Assembly: GCF_018500185.1 (NCBI RefSeq) | Contig: NZ_JAHBGI010000003.1 | Span: 62,001-126,000 of the forward strand | Reading direction: 5' to 3' | Length of the DNA stretch: 64,000 nt | Origin: Litoribacter ruber | GTDB lineage: Bacteria; Bacteroidota; Bacteroidia; Cytophagales; Cyclobacteriaceae | Shown: positions 17,556 to 25,338 of the stretch, piece by piece | How positions within the stretch are numbered: position 1 is the first letter of the stretch | How the letters are laid out: each line of letters opens with the position of its first letter | Notes under the pieces: model-generated | The model's input: the letters and a program-made list of their open reading frames with translations, nothing else | Databases searched by the model: none | Told to the model about the DNA's origin: nothing | Made by a program: the position numbers and the translations under genes

Positions 17556-18083
17556 ATGCCTAATAAAACCCTGATTCTTTATGCAAGTGTAGATGGTCAA
17601 ACAGCAGACATCTGCGGCAAAATAAGGGGGCAACTGGAAGAGGCTGGACACCTGGTAGAAATTTTGACTATCCAAGATCCCCCGCCCTCGATTAAAGGTT
17701 TCGATAAAATAATTTTGGCTTCCAGCATCCGCTATGGAAAACACAATGCAGAACTTATCTCTTTTATTGACGAAAATTTGACGGAGTTAAATCGGCTTAA
17801 AACGGCATTTTTATCTGTAAATCTTGTAGCGCGGAAGGAAAACAAAGCTGAGGCCGATACCAATCCTTATGTGAAGAAATTTTTCGAGAATACGGATTGG
17901 AAACCTGATATGGTTGGCGTCTTTGCAGGTAAACTGGACTATGCTAAATATAGCTTTTGGGATAAGTGGCTCATAAGAATGATCATGTTTTTCACCGATG
18001 GGCCCCTCTTCCCTCCCATCGCCATGGAATTTACCAATTGGCAAAAAGTGGAGGCGTTTTCCAGGGATTTCTCTAAATTGTAG
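17556..18083 (+). CDS. hemG: HemG-like flavodoxin-type protoporphyrinogen IX dehydrogenase
   Basis: From ATG 17556 the protein has 175 residues, near the length of E. coli HemG (about 180). It starts KTLILYASVDGQT, a flavodoxin phosphate-binding loop for FMN, and continues with ASSIRYGKHNAEL, FLSVNLVARKENK, YVKKFFENTDWKPD and FAGKLDYAKYSFWDKWLIRMIM, all closely like HemG. It oxidises protoporphyrinogen IX to protoporphyrin IX with menaquinone as electron acceptor in haem synthesis. An in-frame ATG at 17505 overlaps the upstream terminator and adds an unrelated hydrophobic tail, so it was rejected. It looks like a single-gene transcript with no haem genes next to it. Confidence 0.9.
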   Translation: MPNKTLILYASVDGQTADICGKIRGQLEEAGHLVEILTIQDPPPSIKGFDKIILASSIRYGKHNAELISFIDENLTELNRLKTAFLSVNLVARKENKAEADTNPYVKKFFENTDWKPDMVGVFAGKLDYAKYSFWDKWLIRMIMFFTDGPLFPPIAMEFTNWQKVEAFSRDFSKL

Positions 18084-18195
18084 AAAAAAAATTTAACTTT
18101 TCCTTTTTTGAAATAGTTAAATATGAATATTTAGGAATGATATATGCACATTACTGCTATATAAGATTTACGAACCACTAACACTAAATAAGATC

Positions 18196-18732
18196 ATGGA
18201 AAATCACAACCTCAGAATTATTAATGTTGAGTCTTTTAAAGTTATAGGCATCACATCTGAGAATAGTTGTGAATTCAATGAGCTGGTTTTTGAGGATACT
18301 TGCGGTAAGGTCTGGCGAAAATTCATATTGGAAAGGGTTTCTGAAAACATTCCAGACAAAATCGATAGCAAAGTGTATGCAGTGTATTACGATTATCCGG
18401 AGATGACCGGCTCCCAGGCCCGTTACCTAGTAGGGTCCAAGGTAGCTCCAGACGCCGAAGTACCGGAGGGAATGGATTGCGTGACTATAAAAGGAGGTAC
18501 TTACTTGAAGGTTACCACATTTGACAAGGTCCCGGAATGCCACACCGACACCTGGAAAAAGATCTGGTCTTCCCATATGGCAAGAACTTATAAAACAGAT
18601 TTTGAGGTATATGATGCAGACATCCAAAGGTGGCGAAGTGCTAATATGGATGTGTTTATTGGAATTTCATTGAGTGCTTCCCAACTTGAAGAGCTACCCG
18701 AATATATTCAAAACAACATTACCAACCCCTAA
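18196..18732 (+). CDS. GyrI-like/AraC effector-binding domain protein, copy 1
   Basis: The 178-residue protein fits the GyrI-like (AraC_E_bind/SRPBCC-like) small-molecule-binding fold. It opens with a strand (LRIINVESFKVIGITSE), has a central VYAVYYDYPEM strand and a YLKVTTFDKVPE...TWKKIW helix, and ends in the FEVYDADIQRW...MDVFIGI motif typical of the family. There is no DNA-binding domain or signal peptide, so it is a stand-alone cytoplasmic ligand-binding protein. It is clearly paralogous to the next gene; both keep VPECHTDTW/IPECHSAAW and TDFEVY. Ligand unknown. Confidence 0.8.
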   Translation: MENHNLRIINVESFKVIGITSENSCEFNELVFEDTCGKVWRKFILERVSENIPDKIDSKVYAVYYDYPEMTGSQARYLVGSKVAPDAEVPEGMDCVTIKGGTYLKVTTFDKVPECHTDTWKKIWSSHMARTYKTDFEVYDADIQRWRSANMDVFIGISLSASQLEELPEYIQNNITNP

Positions 18733-18810
18733 GACAATCCTCATTTATACATGTGGTTTTTGTCTATATAGAAATATTCTTAACTTATAAGCCTGTATAA
18801 GGGTGCTCTT

Positions 18811-19350
18811 ATGAAAAAACTTAAACTTAAAATAGTAAATATCAAAAGTTTTCCGGTTATCGGGCTAGCTACTAAATGTGTCAGTCATGATGTAGATTCT
18901 GACTTTTTTGAAAATTGCGATGAGATTTGGAAAAAATTTGTCACGGGTGGTTACTCCGAAGCAATACCCAATAAAGTTAATGATAACATCATTGCCGCTT
19001 ATTTTAATTTTGAGGGAGACAGTACTAAGCCATTTGAGTTTCTGGTAGGCTGTCAGGTGACACATGTCGATGAGATCCCAGAAGGGATGCAGACATTTGA
19101 GATGGACCACGGGCCGTATTTAAAAGTTCGCTCCCATGAAAAAATTCCCGAATGCCATTCCGCGGCCTGGAAAGAGATTTGGGAATCAGACATTGACAGA
19201 AAGTACAGCACCGATTTTGAAGTTTACAGCAGTGAAATCCAGGATTGGAGAAATGCCGAGATGGATATTTACATCGGCATTGAGGGCAAATTGGACAGTT
19301 TGGAAAAATTACCAGAGCATATTGAAGTTAGCATAGAAGCACATGAGTAG
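18811..19350 (+). CDS. GyrI-like/AraC effector-binding domain protein, copy 2
   Basis: The 179-residue protein shares the layout of the preceding gene: LKIVNIKSFPVIGLA, IWKKFVTGGYSE, IPEGMQTFEMDHGPYLKV, IPECHSAAWKEIW, YSTDFEVYSSEIQDWRNAEMDIYIGIEG. The two arose by tandem duplication, but divergence at many positions shows it is not recent. Its last 8 bases overlap the creatininase start, so translation of the two is probably coupled. The ligand is unknown; members of the family bind cationic drugs or small metabolites. Confidence 0.8.
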   Translation: MKKLKLKIVNIKSFPVIGLATKCVSHDVDSDFFENCDEIWKKFVTGGYSEAIPNKVNDNIIAAYFNFEGDSTKPFEFLVGCQVTHVDEIPEGMQTFEMDHGPYLKVRSHEKIPECHSAAWKEIWESDIDRKYSTDFEVYSSEIQDWRNAEMDIYIGIEGKLDSLEKLPEHIEVSIEAHE

Positions 19351-20107
19351 ACCCTATATTTTGGCAGAAAGCCACTGGAAAGACCTCCAGACTTTTCGCT
19401 TTGACCTAGCCGTCCTACCCTGGGGCGCAACTGAAGCACACAATTATCACCTCCCCTACGCAACAGACAATTACGAATCAGAATACCTGGCCGCTGAAGC
19501 TGCCAGAAAAGCTTGGGAAAACGGCACAAAAGTGACCGTCCTGCCCACCATTCCCTTTGGCGTAAATACCGGCCAAAAAGACATTTATCTTGACATCAAT
19601 TTAAACCCCTCCGTGCAAATGGCCATCCTCGACAATATCATCGAGGTATTGAATAGGCAAGGGCTTAAAAAGCTGCTGATTGTCAACAGCCATGGAGGAA
19701 ATGATTTTAAAACCGCACTCAGAGAGCTTGGCCTTAAATATCCTGAGATGTTTCTGGCGACTTCCAATTGGTTCAGGTCTTTGGACAAATCCAAGTATTT
19801 TGACCAAGACGGTGATCATGCTGATGAAATGGAAACCAGCTTGATCATGCATCTCAAGCCTGAGCTAGTACTGCCCCTCGATGAAGCCGGTGAGGGCCAG
19901 GAAAAAAAGAACAAGATCAAGGGCTTCCGTGAAGGTTGGGCTTGGACAGAAAGAAATTGGCCCCTTATCTCTGAAGACACCGGAGTGGGAAACCCCAAAG
20001 CTGCATCTGCTGAAAAGGGCGCACGTTTTTTCCAAGATGTCACGGACAAACTTGCCCAGCTCTATACGGAAATTGCAGATGCGGACCCAAAAAACCTTTA
20101 CGAATGA
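19343..20107 (+). CDS. Creatininase-family amidohydrolase
   Basis: The 254-residue protein shows the creatininase metal-binding pattern: LPWGATEAHNYHLPYATD (Glu, His and Asp ligands), NSHGGND, and DGDHADEMETSL carrying a further Glu. The family includes creatinine amidohydrolase, formamide hydrolases of riboflavin/F420 and PQQ-linked enzymes, so the substrate is open. Creatinine itself is unlikely to be assured. The start overlaps the GyrI-like gene by 8 bases. No signal peptide is present, so it is cytoplasmic. Confidence 0.88.
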   Translation: MSRPYILAESHWKDLQTFRFDLAVLPWGATEAHNYHLPYATDNYESEYLAAEAARKAWENGTKVTVLPTIPFGVNTGQKDIYLDINLNPSVQMAILDNIIEVLNRQGLKKLLIVNSHGGNDFKTALRELGLKYPEMFLATSNWFRSLDKSKYFDQDGDHADEMETSLIMHLKPELVLPLDEAGEGQEKKNKIKGFREGWAWTERNWPLISEDTGVGNPKAASAEKGARFFQDVTDKLAQLYTEIADADPKNLYE

Positions 20108-20169
20108 ACCATAATTGCTTTCTTAGCGCCTTTGAGGCTATAAAATTTAGACCCTAAAAACTTTTTAGC

Positions 20170-20745
20170 ATGAAATGTGACCCAAAATACCTGGATTTCA
20201 ACCTTTGCCTGGAAGGCGAATTGGTCAGATTGCGACCCATGAGGCTTGAGGATATGAAAGCCTTTGAAGAATTGACCAAAACCTCGGACTGGACATATTT
20301 CACACATGATCTTTCTGATGAGAGGGAGCTTGAGATGTGGCTATTGGAAGGTTTAAAGCTGAAAGAATCACGGCAGCGAATTCCCTTTACAGTAGAGGAT
20401 AAGCAAACTGGCGAGATCCTGGGGTCCAGCAGCTTTGGCAACATCAGCCTTCGCGACCAACGGGTGGAAATAGGCTGGACTTGGCTTTCTCCTTCCGCCA
20501 GAGGAAAAGGTTACAATGCGGACATGAAAAAAGCCATGCTCAGCTATGCATTTGGTAAAGTAAACTTTGTGCGTGTAGAGTTTAAAACTGATGTACTAAA
20601 CCAACCTGCCCGCAAAGCTCTCCAGAAAATGGGGATCAAAGAAGAAGGAATATTGAGAAGTCATACCTTGATGACAAAGGAAAGACGAAGAGACACCATT
20701 TTTTTTGGAATATTAGCCGACGAATGGCCAAGCATTAACAGTTGA
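20170..20745 (+). CDS. GNAT-family N-acetyltransferase (RimJ/RimL-like)
   Basis: The 191-residue protein matches the RimJ/RimL branch of GNAT acetyltransferases: LVRLRPMRLEDMKAFEEL at the start, IGWTWLSPSARGKGYN carrying the acetyl-CoA phosphate-binding Q/RxxGxG-type loop (SARGKGYN), then RVEFKTDVLNQPARKALQKMGIKEEGILR. It probably acetylates an amino group on a protein or small molecule; the target is unknown. It is followed after 3 bases by the DUF4269 gene. Confidence 0.88.
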   Translation: MKCDPKYLDFNLCLEGELVRLRPMRLEDMKAFEELTKTSDWTYFTHDLSDERELEMWLLEGLKLKESRQRIPFTVEDKQTGEILGSSSFGNISLRDQRVEIGWTWLSPSARGKGYNADMKKAMLSYAFGKVNFVRVEFKTDVLNQPARKALQKMGIKEEGILRSHTLMTKERRRDTIFFGILADEWPSINS

Positions 20746-20748
20746 CTT

Positions 20749-21300
20749 ATGTACCCTTTTACCACCATCGATTACCTTGAGCATGGAAACCAACGCCAGA
20801 AACAGGTTTTTAAACTTCTTACCAAATACCAATTGATGGCAAAATTGGAAAAATATCATCCGCTAGTGGTCGGCACTATTCCTTTAGGAATAGATGTTCC
20901 CCAAAGCGATGTGGATATTATCTGTGAAATAAAGGATCCTGATGATTTCAGGAAGGATTTGCAATCCAAGTTTGGCGGGGAAAAATGGTTTAGCATCAAA
21001 AAAACCGATTTGCACAACAAACCTACCATTGTATGCCGTTTTGAGCTGGAAGGCCTACCTATTGAGGTATTTGGGCAGGACATGCCAACGGAAAAACAGC
21101 TGGCTTTCCGCCACATGATCATCGAATACCATATCCTTAAAAAGTTTGATGATGATTTCAAGGAGAAGATTATTGAGCTTAAAAGAGAAGGGATGAAAAC
21201 AGAGCCCGCATTTACCAAGTTATTAGGGTTGGAAGGAAATCCCTATTTGGTATTGTTGGATTATCCGCTGGAAAAGCGGGAGGATGAGTTTGACTTTTGA
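20749..21300 (+). CDS. DUF4269 protein (nucleotidyltransferase-like)
   Basis: The 183-residue protein contains VVGTIPLGIDVPQSDVDIICE, a GS-like strand followed by DxD acidic residues that resembles minimal nucleotidyltransferases, as expected for DUF4269. The motif VEVFGQDMPTEKQLAFRHMIIEYHIL supports the family. No function is established. It lies 3 bases after the GNAT gene and 13 before the solute-binding gene, so the three are probably one transcript. Confidence 0.8.
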   Translation: MYPFTTIDYLEHGNQRQKQVFKLLTKYQLMAKLEKYHPLVVGTIPLGIDVPQSDVDIICEIKDPDDFRKDLQSKFGGEKWFSIKKTDLHNKPTIVCRFELEGLPIEVFGQDMPTEKQLAFRHMIIEYHILKKFDDDFKEKIIELKREGMKTEPAFTKLLGLEGNPYLVLLDYPLEKREDEFDF

Positions 21301-21313
21301 AAAAACCGATTAG

Positions 21314-22174
21314 ATGAAAAACATTACAATCACCGGTGTGCCGGAACATTTCAATTTTCCCTGGATCAAATTAATTGAAAAACAGCCTTTTAAATTCAAC
21401 CTAACCTGGAAAGAAGAGCCCAAAGGCTCAGGAGCCATGATTCAGTCTCTTCAAAATGGCGAAACAGATGTTGCCATTCTTTTAACGGAAAGCTACCTCA
21501 AGGCCAAGGTGGAAAAGTTAAAAGCGCAGGCTATCGGCTACCATGTCAAAAGTCCACTTACTTGGGGAATTCATGTTCCCTCTGGAAGTGAAGTGACTGA
21601 TCTGGCGGAGCTACAAAATCACCCCTTTCTGATCAGCAGATTGGGTTCAGGATCTCACTTGATGGCTTTTCTATTGGCCAAGCAAAAAGGATGGGCTTTG
21701 GAAAATCTCAAATTTGACATCATCGGAGATCTCAATGGGGCTAGAAATAGCTTTGCCACCAACCAGCCACAAGCTTTCCTTTGGGAAAAATACACGACCA
21801 AGCCATTTGTAGACAATGGCGAGTTTAGACGCATAGGATCCATTCCCACCCCTTGGCCTTGCTTTGTGATCGTGGCAAGCCACAACGCTTTGGAAAACCA
21901 CACCGAGGAGCTCAAGCAACTTCAAAAAGCACTCTACGAAACTACTGCCAGTCTCAAGGAAGAGGACACCCTTGCCGAAGACCTTAGCAAGCATTACCAA
22001 TTGAAACTTGAGGACATCAAATCTTGGCTAAAGGACCTCAATTGGGCCACCGATCCGAATATGGAAAAAATCACCCTGCTCAACACCATGACCATTCTGG
22101 AAGAGCTCGGCTTAATAGATCAAGAGCTGCCCGTTGAGGAATTGGTAGATTTGAATTTTGTAAAATTGACGTAA
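21314..22174 (+). CDS. Periplasmic-binding-protein-like (type 2) domain protein without signal peptide
   Basis: The 286-residue protein has the type 2 solute-binding fold pattern: FNLTWKEEPKGSGAMIQSLQNGETDVAILLTES, then LISRLGSGSHLMAFLLA and DLNGARNSFATNQPQAFLWEKY. This resembles NMT1/SsuA-type binding proteins. The N-terminus (MKNITITGVPEHF) is not a signal peptide, and no permease or ATPase gene is adjacent. It is therefore more likely a cytoplasmic ligand-binding or enzyme-like protein than an ABC importer component. It closes the small plus-strand cluster. Confidence 0.75.
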   Translation: MKNITITGVPEHFNFPWIKLIEKQPFKFNLTWKEEPKGSGAMIQSLQNGETDVAILLTESYLKAKVEKLKAQAIGYHVKSPLTWGIHVPSGSEVTDLAELQNHPFLISRLGSGSHLMAFLLAKQKGWALENLKFDIIGDLNGARNSFATNQPQAFLWEKYTTKPFVDNGEFRRIGSIPTPWPCFVIVASHNALENHTEELKQLQKALYETTASLKEEDTLAEDLSKHYQLKLEDIKSWLKDLNWATDPNMEKITLLNTMTILEELGLIDQELPVEELVDLNFVKLT

Positions 22175-22345
22175 CGCTATTTTAGTTTATTCTTCAAATT
22201 ACGCATGGCTTCCCCAGGCATTCAGGCATCTCAAATCAGAACATTTAGACCACAACAATAGTAATCAACCAAATAAACAACCATTTAAATCCCTTACAAC
22301 AACCTGTAGTCAACCTATATTAAACCAATCACAGATTGTTTTTAA

Positions 22346-22389
22346 ACTGGTTTAACATTGGTTTAATACTGGTCTATGACTGGTTCAGG
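22346..22389. repeat. Four-copy 11-bp direct repeat
   Basis: The units ACTGGTTTAAC, ATTGGTTTAAT, ACTGGTCTATG and ACTGGTTCAGG follow one another without gaps. The period of 11 is close to one DNA turn. They lie between two gene ends, where no promoter is expected. Confidence 0.7.
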
Positions 22390-22436
22390 TAAACCTTTTC
22401 CCCGCCTGGTAATGAGAGAATTTTAGGCGGAGGCAT

Positions 22437-22470
22437 AAAAAAAGGACGGCTTACAAACCGTCCTTTTTTT
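22437..22470. terminator. Bidirectional terminator between solute-binding-like gene and surE
   Basis: GGACGG (22444-22449) pairs with CCGTCC (22458-22463), flanked by seven A on one side and seven T on the other. It can stop transcription of both convergent genes. Confidence 0.88.
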
Positions 22471-22494
22471 AATCCCTGATTTTGACCTTTCAAA

Positions 22495-23277
22495 TCATTT
22501 CATTTCCTCCCAGTCCCAATCCTCATTCAGCTGGGTAATGGCATGATGGGCAGTCATATCAAATTGACAAGGAACAATCGATGCATAGTTGTTGGCAATG
22601 GCCCACTCATCATTGTCTTCACCTTTATCGAAGTTCACAAAGTTACCGGCCATCCAGAAATACTTCTGACCATTCGGATCATATCTTTCTTTGAACTCTT
22701 CCTGCCATTTGGCCCTTGCCTGTCTACAGAGTTTCACGCCCTTGATAGGCTCATTTCTCTTTGGAGGGAAGTTTACGTTTAAGGCAACCCCTTTGGGCAT
22801 GCCATGTTCCAAAACCTGTTTGGCTACTTTATAAACGATTTCCTCCACATGGGAAAAATCTGCTTTTGAGCTGTAATCACAAAGACTAAAACCAATAGAC
22901 GGATATCCTTCAATTGCTCCTTCAATAGCAGCAGACATGGTACCTGAATACAAAACACTGATAGAAGTATTGCTACCGTGGTTGATACCGCTGACAATCA
23001 AATCTGGCGACCTGTCTTTTAAAACGTAGTGTTTGGCAAGTTTTACGCAATCCGCAGGGGTACCGCTGGATTTGTAGGCCAATACATCGTCAAAAATCTC
23101 CTCCTCCACGAGTCGGAGGGTGTTTCCTATGGTGATGGCGTGCCCCATTCCGGATTGAGGGCTATCTGGGGCTACCACGACTACATCCCCAAGTTTTTTC
23201 ATTACATTTACTAGCACACGAATTCCCCTAGACGTGATACCGTCATCATTGGAGACCAAAATAAGCGGTCTTGACAT
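22495..23277 (-). CDS. surE: 5'/3'-nucleotidase SurE
   Basis: The 260-residue protein starts RPLILVSNDDGITSRGI; Asp11 and Asp12 with Asn10 form the SurE metal site. It continues with VVVVAPDSPQSGMGHAIT and SGINHGSNTSISVLYSGTMSAAIEGA, the other conserved metal and active-site segments. SurE removes phosphate from nucleoside 5'- and 3'-monophosphates and short polyphosphate, a stress-related role. The upstream gene's stop lies directly before its ATG, so the two are one transcript. Confidence 0.96.
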   Translation of the reverse strand: MSRPLILVSNDDGITSRGIRVLVNVMKKLGDVVVVAPDSPQSGMGHAITIGNTLRLVEEEIFDDVLAYKSSGTPADCVKLAKHYVLKDRSPDLIVSGINHGSNTSISVLYSGTMSAAIEGAIEGYPSIGFSLCDYSSKADFSHVEEIVYKVAKQVLEHGMPKGVALNVNFPPKRNEPIKGVKLCRQARAKWQEEFKERYDPNGQKYFWMAGNFVNFDKGEDNDEWAIANNYASIVPCQFDMTAHHAITQLNEDWDWEEMK

Positions 23278-23916
23278 TTAAGATTCTTTTAATTTATTGT
23301 AATATGAGGTGATTCTGAGCAGGTCACCACGACGATCGTGGTTTAACCTGTTTTTCCTAATGAAAAGTTTAACTTCGGATGATTTGTCATCCATAATATT
23401 CAAAAGCTCTTTTCTCTTCTGGCTGTACTTTTGGATTTTCCCATCCTGGAGAAAATAGAAGTTGAAAGCAAGTTTGTTGACCCCCATCATCGGGCCTCCC
23501 CACATTGGGTTCATGTACATTCCACCCATGCCCATACCACCCATGCGGTTGTCCACGGTGATGAACTCACGGCAAAGAAGAGTGAGGTTATTTCCATCGA
23601 CCAGAAGTTCAAAGAAAACAGGAACTTCATAATCGGGATTCATGGCATAAGGCAGACTGTAAAAAGTCCTGATCCCGCCGTAATATTCGTCATAGATTTC
23701 AAAATACTCCAAAGAAGTTGCGTTGAAGGTCTCTATGGTGTTACCTTTCCTCTGGACCGTATTGGTTTCCAGATCGTACTTGATAGGGCCATCAAGGATT
23801 TCCCCATCAGTCAAAAATAGTCGGCCTTCGTGCCAGATTTGGCTTGGAAACTCCTGAGCCTGCACGAACGATACGCTAATTAGGGTGAGTAAGACGATAT
23901 AAAAGTATTTTTTCAT
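23278..23916 (-). CDS. Exported protein of unknown function with Met/Gly-rich loop
   Basis: I do not recognise a family. The 212-residue protein has a signal peptide (MKKYFYIVLLTLISVSFVQA) and is probably periplasmic. The body is rich in beta-strand and aromatic residues (WHEGRLFLTDGEILDGPIKYDLETN). A loop at about 122-143 is almost only Met, Gly, Pro, Asn and Tyr (GGMGMGGMYMNPMWGGPMMG). The C-terminal third is basic (VKLFIRKNRLNHDRRGDLLRITSYYNKL). It abuts surE with no spacer. The Met-rich loop could bind soft metals such as copper, but that is only a guess. Confidence 0.75.
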   Translation of the reverse strand: MKKYFYIVLLTLISVSFVQAQEFPSQIWHEGRLFLTDGEILDGPIKYDLETNTVQRKGNTIETFNATSLEYFEIYDEYYGGIRTFYSLPYAMNPDYEVPVFFELLVDGNNLTLLCREFITVDNRMGGMGMGGMYMNPMWGGPMMGVNKLAFNFYFLQDGKIQKYSQKRKELLNIMDDKSSEVKLFIRKNRLNHDRRGDLLRITSYYNKLKES

Positions 23917-23989
23917 TTTGGATGATTTTTATATCTACATAACGAATTAAACCACAGAATAGTTAGGAGAAAATACGATTTTATAGGCA

Positions 23990-24012
23990 AAACAAAGCCC
24001 GGAGTTCCGGGC
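23990..24012 (-). terminator. Terminator after ribBA
   Basis: GCCCGG (23997-24002) pairs with CCGGGC (24007-24012). Read on the minus strand, the stem is followed by TTTGTTTT. It lies 8 bases past the ribBA stop. Confidence 0.7.
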
Positions 24013-24019
24013 CGTGTTT

Positions 24020-25255
24020 TTATTTGATTTTATCTATTTCTTTCTTCAAAATGGTGTGTCCCATTTTATCGCGTTTGGTCTCTAAATACCTGGTGTTATG
24101 TGGATTGGGCACCACCTCCAAAGGCAGGGAATCAACAATCTCCAAGCCATAGCCGAGCAAACCGGCTCTCTTGGTAGGATTGTTGGAGATCAGCCTAATT
24201 TTGGAAACGCCAAGATCTCTTAAGATTTGCGCTCCTACCCCATAATCTCTTTTATCGGTTGGGAAGCCCAGGGCAATATTGGCCTGTACGGTATCCATTC
24301 CTTGCTCCTGAAGCTTGTAGGCTTTCAATTTATTGATAAGGCCTATACCTCTGCCCTCTTGATTCATATAAATAATGACACCTTTACCCTCCTTTTCCAC
24401 CATTTCCATGGCAGTATGAAGCTGGGATCCACAGTCGCAACGGCATGAGCCAAATATGTCGCCTGTGATACAGCTGGAGTGTACACGCACCATTACAGGC
24501 TCATCCTGTTCCCACTCCCCTTTGATAAGGGCAAGGTGGATTTCGTCAGTGTTGGTTTGTCTGAAAGCAATCAGGTCAAAATTCCCCCATTCGGTAGGTA
24601 GGTCAACGCCAATTTCTCTTTTGATCAAGGTATCATGCTTCAGCCTGTAGGCGATTAGGTCCTTGATGGTTACCAGTTTCAAATCGAATTTCTTGGCCAC
24701 TTCCACAAGATCCGGCAGGCGGGCCATGGTACCGTCTTCGTTCATGATCTCTACCAAAACGCCCCCTGGAGCAAATCCCGCAAGTCTGGCAAGATCCATA
24801 GCAGCCTCCGTGTGACCAGTTCTTCTCAATACACCTCCTCTTTTTGCCTTAAGGGGAAAAATGTGGCCTGGCTTGCCTAGATCTTCCGGCTTGGTCTCCG
24901 GATCAACCAAAGCCTGGATGGTTTTGGCTCTATCACTTGCGGATATACCCGTAGTACAGCCATGACCTATCAAATCAACAGATATGGTAAAAGGGGTTTC
25001 GTAAGTTGCGGTATTCTTCCCAACCATCAATTCCAGACCCAATTCATCGCAGCGGTCCTCATGGAGGGATGCACAGATAAGTCCGCGGCCGTGGGTGGCC
25101 ATAAAGTTGATGATTTCAGGCGTTACTTTTTCTGCAGCACAGATGAAATCACCCTCATTTTCACGATCCTCGTCGTCTACCACAATGATGATTTCCCCGT
25201 TTTTGATTGCCTCAATTGCCTCTTCTATGGTATTGAGCTTAAATTCTTCTGCCAT
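24020..25255 (-). CDS. ribBA: Bifunctional 3,4-dihydroxy-2-butanone 4-phosphate synthase / GTP cyclohydrolase II
   Basis: From ATG 25255 ([14 protein letters not shown]) the protein has 411 residues, usual for RibBA. The RibB half carries [17 protein letters not shown], and [18 protein letters not shown] near residue 150-170. The RibA half carries [25 protein letters not shown], with three zinc-binding Cys, and [18 protein letters not shown]. It makes two precursors of riboflavin, from ribulose 5-phosphate and GTP. A longer in-frame start at 25288 adds a non-conserved tail and was not used. No FMN riboswitch is recognisable in the 83 bases upstream, so control is probably by other means. No other rib genes are adjacent. 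Confidence 0.96.
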   Translation of the reverse strand: MAEEFKLNTIEEAIEAIKNGEIIIVVDDEDRENEGDFICAAEKVTPEIINFMATHGRGLICASLHEDRCDELGLELMVGKNTATYETPFTISVDLIGHGCTTGISASDRAKTIQALVDPETKPEDLGKPGHIFPLKAKRGGVLRRTGHTEAAMDLARLAGFAPGGVLVEIMNEDGTMARLPDLVEVAKKFDLKLVTIKDLIAYRLKHDTLIKREIGVDLPTEWGNFDLIAFRQTNTDEIHLALIKGEWEQDEPVMVRVHSSCITGDIFGSCRCDCGSQLHTAMEMVEKEGKGVIIYMNQEGRGIGLINKLKAYKLQEQGMDTVQANIALGFPTDKRDYGVGAQILRDLGVSKIRLISNNPTKRAGLLGYGLEIVDSLPLEVVPNPHNTRYLETKRDKMGHTILKKEIDKIK

Positions 25256-25338
25256 AATATTTTTTGAAAGATCGAAATTCGAGTGCAAAAATACACTTCT
25301 TATCCACTAAAACCGACTAAAGCGATTTTTAGTTTGGT

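Larger units (their letters stand above)
22175..22494. other. Convergent intergenic region with repeats and terminator
   Basis: This gap of 320 bases between convergent genes has no coding potential that I can support. It holds a 12-bp perfect inverted repeat (TATTAAACCAAT at 22318-22329 with ATTGGTTTAATA at 22357-22368), an 11-bp four-copy direct repeat (22346-22389) and a strong bidirectional terminator. Confidence 0.7.

Noticed and set aside
25256-25338. FMN riboswitch before ribBA
   Set aside because: Only 83 bases separate ribBA from dnaG, too short for the aptamer, and none of its conserved elements are seen.
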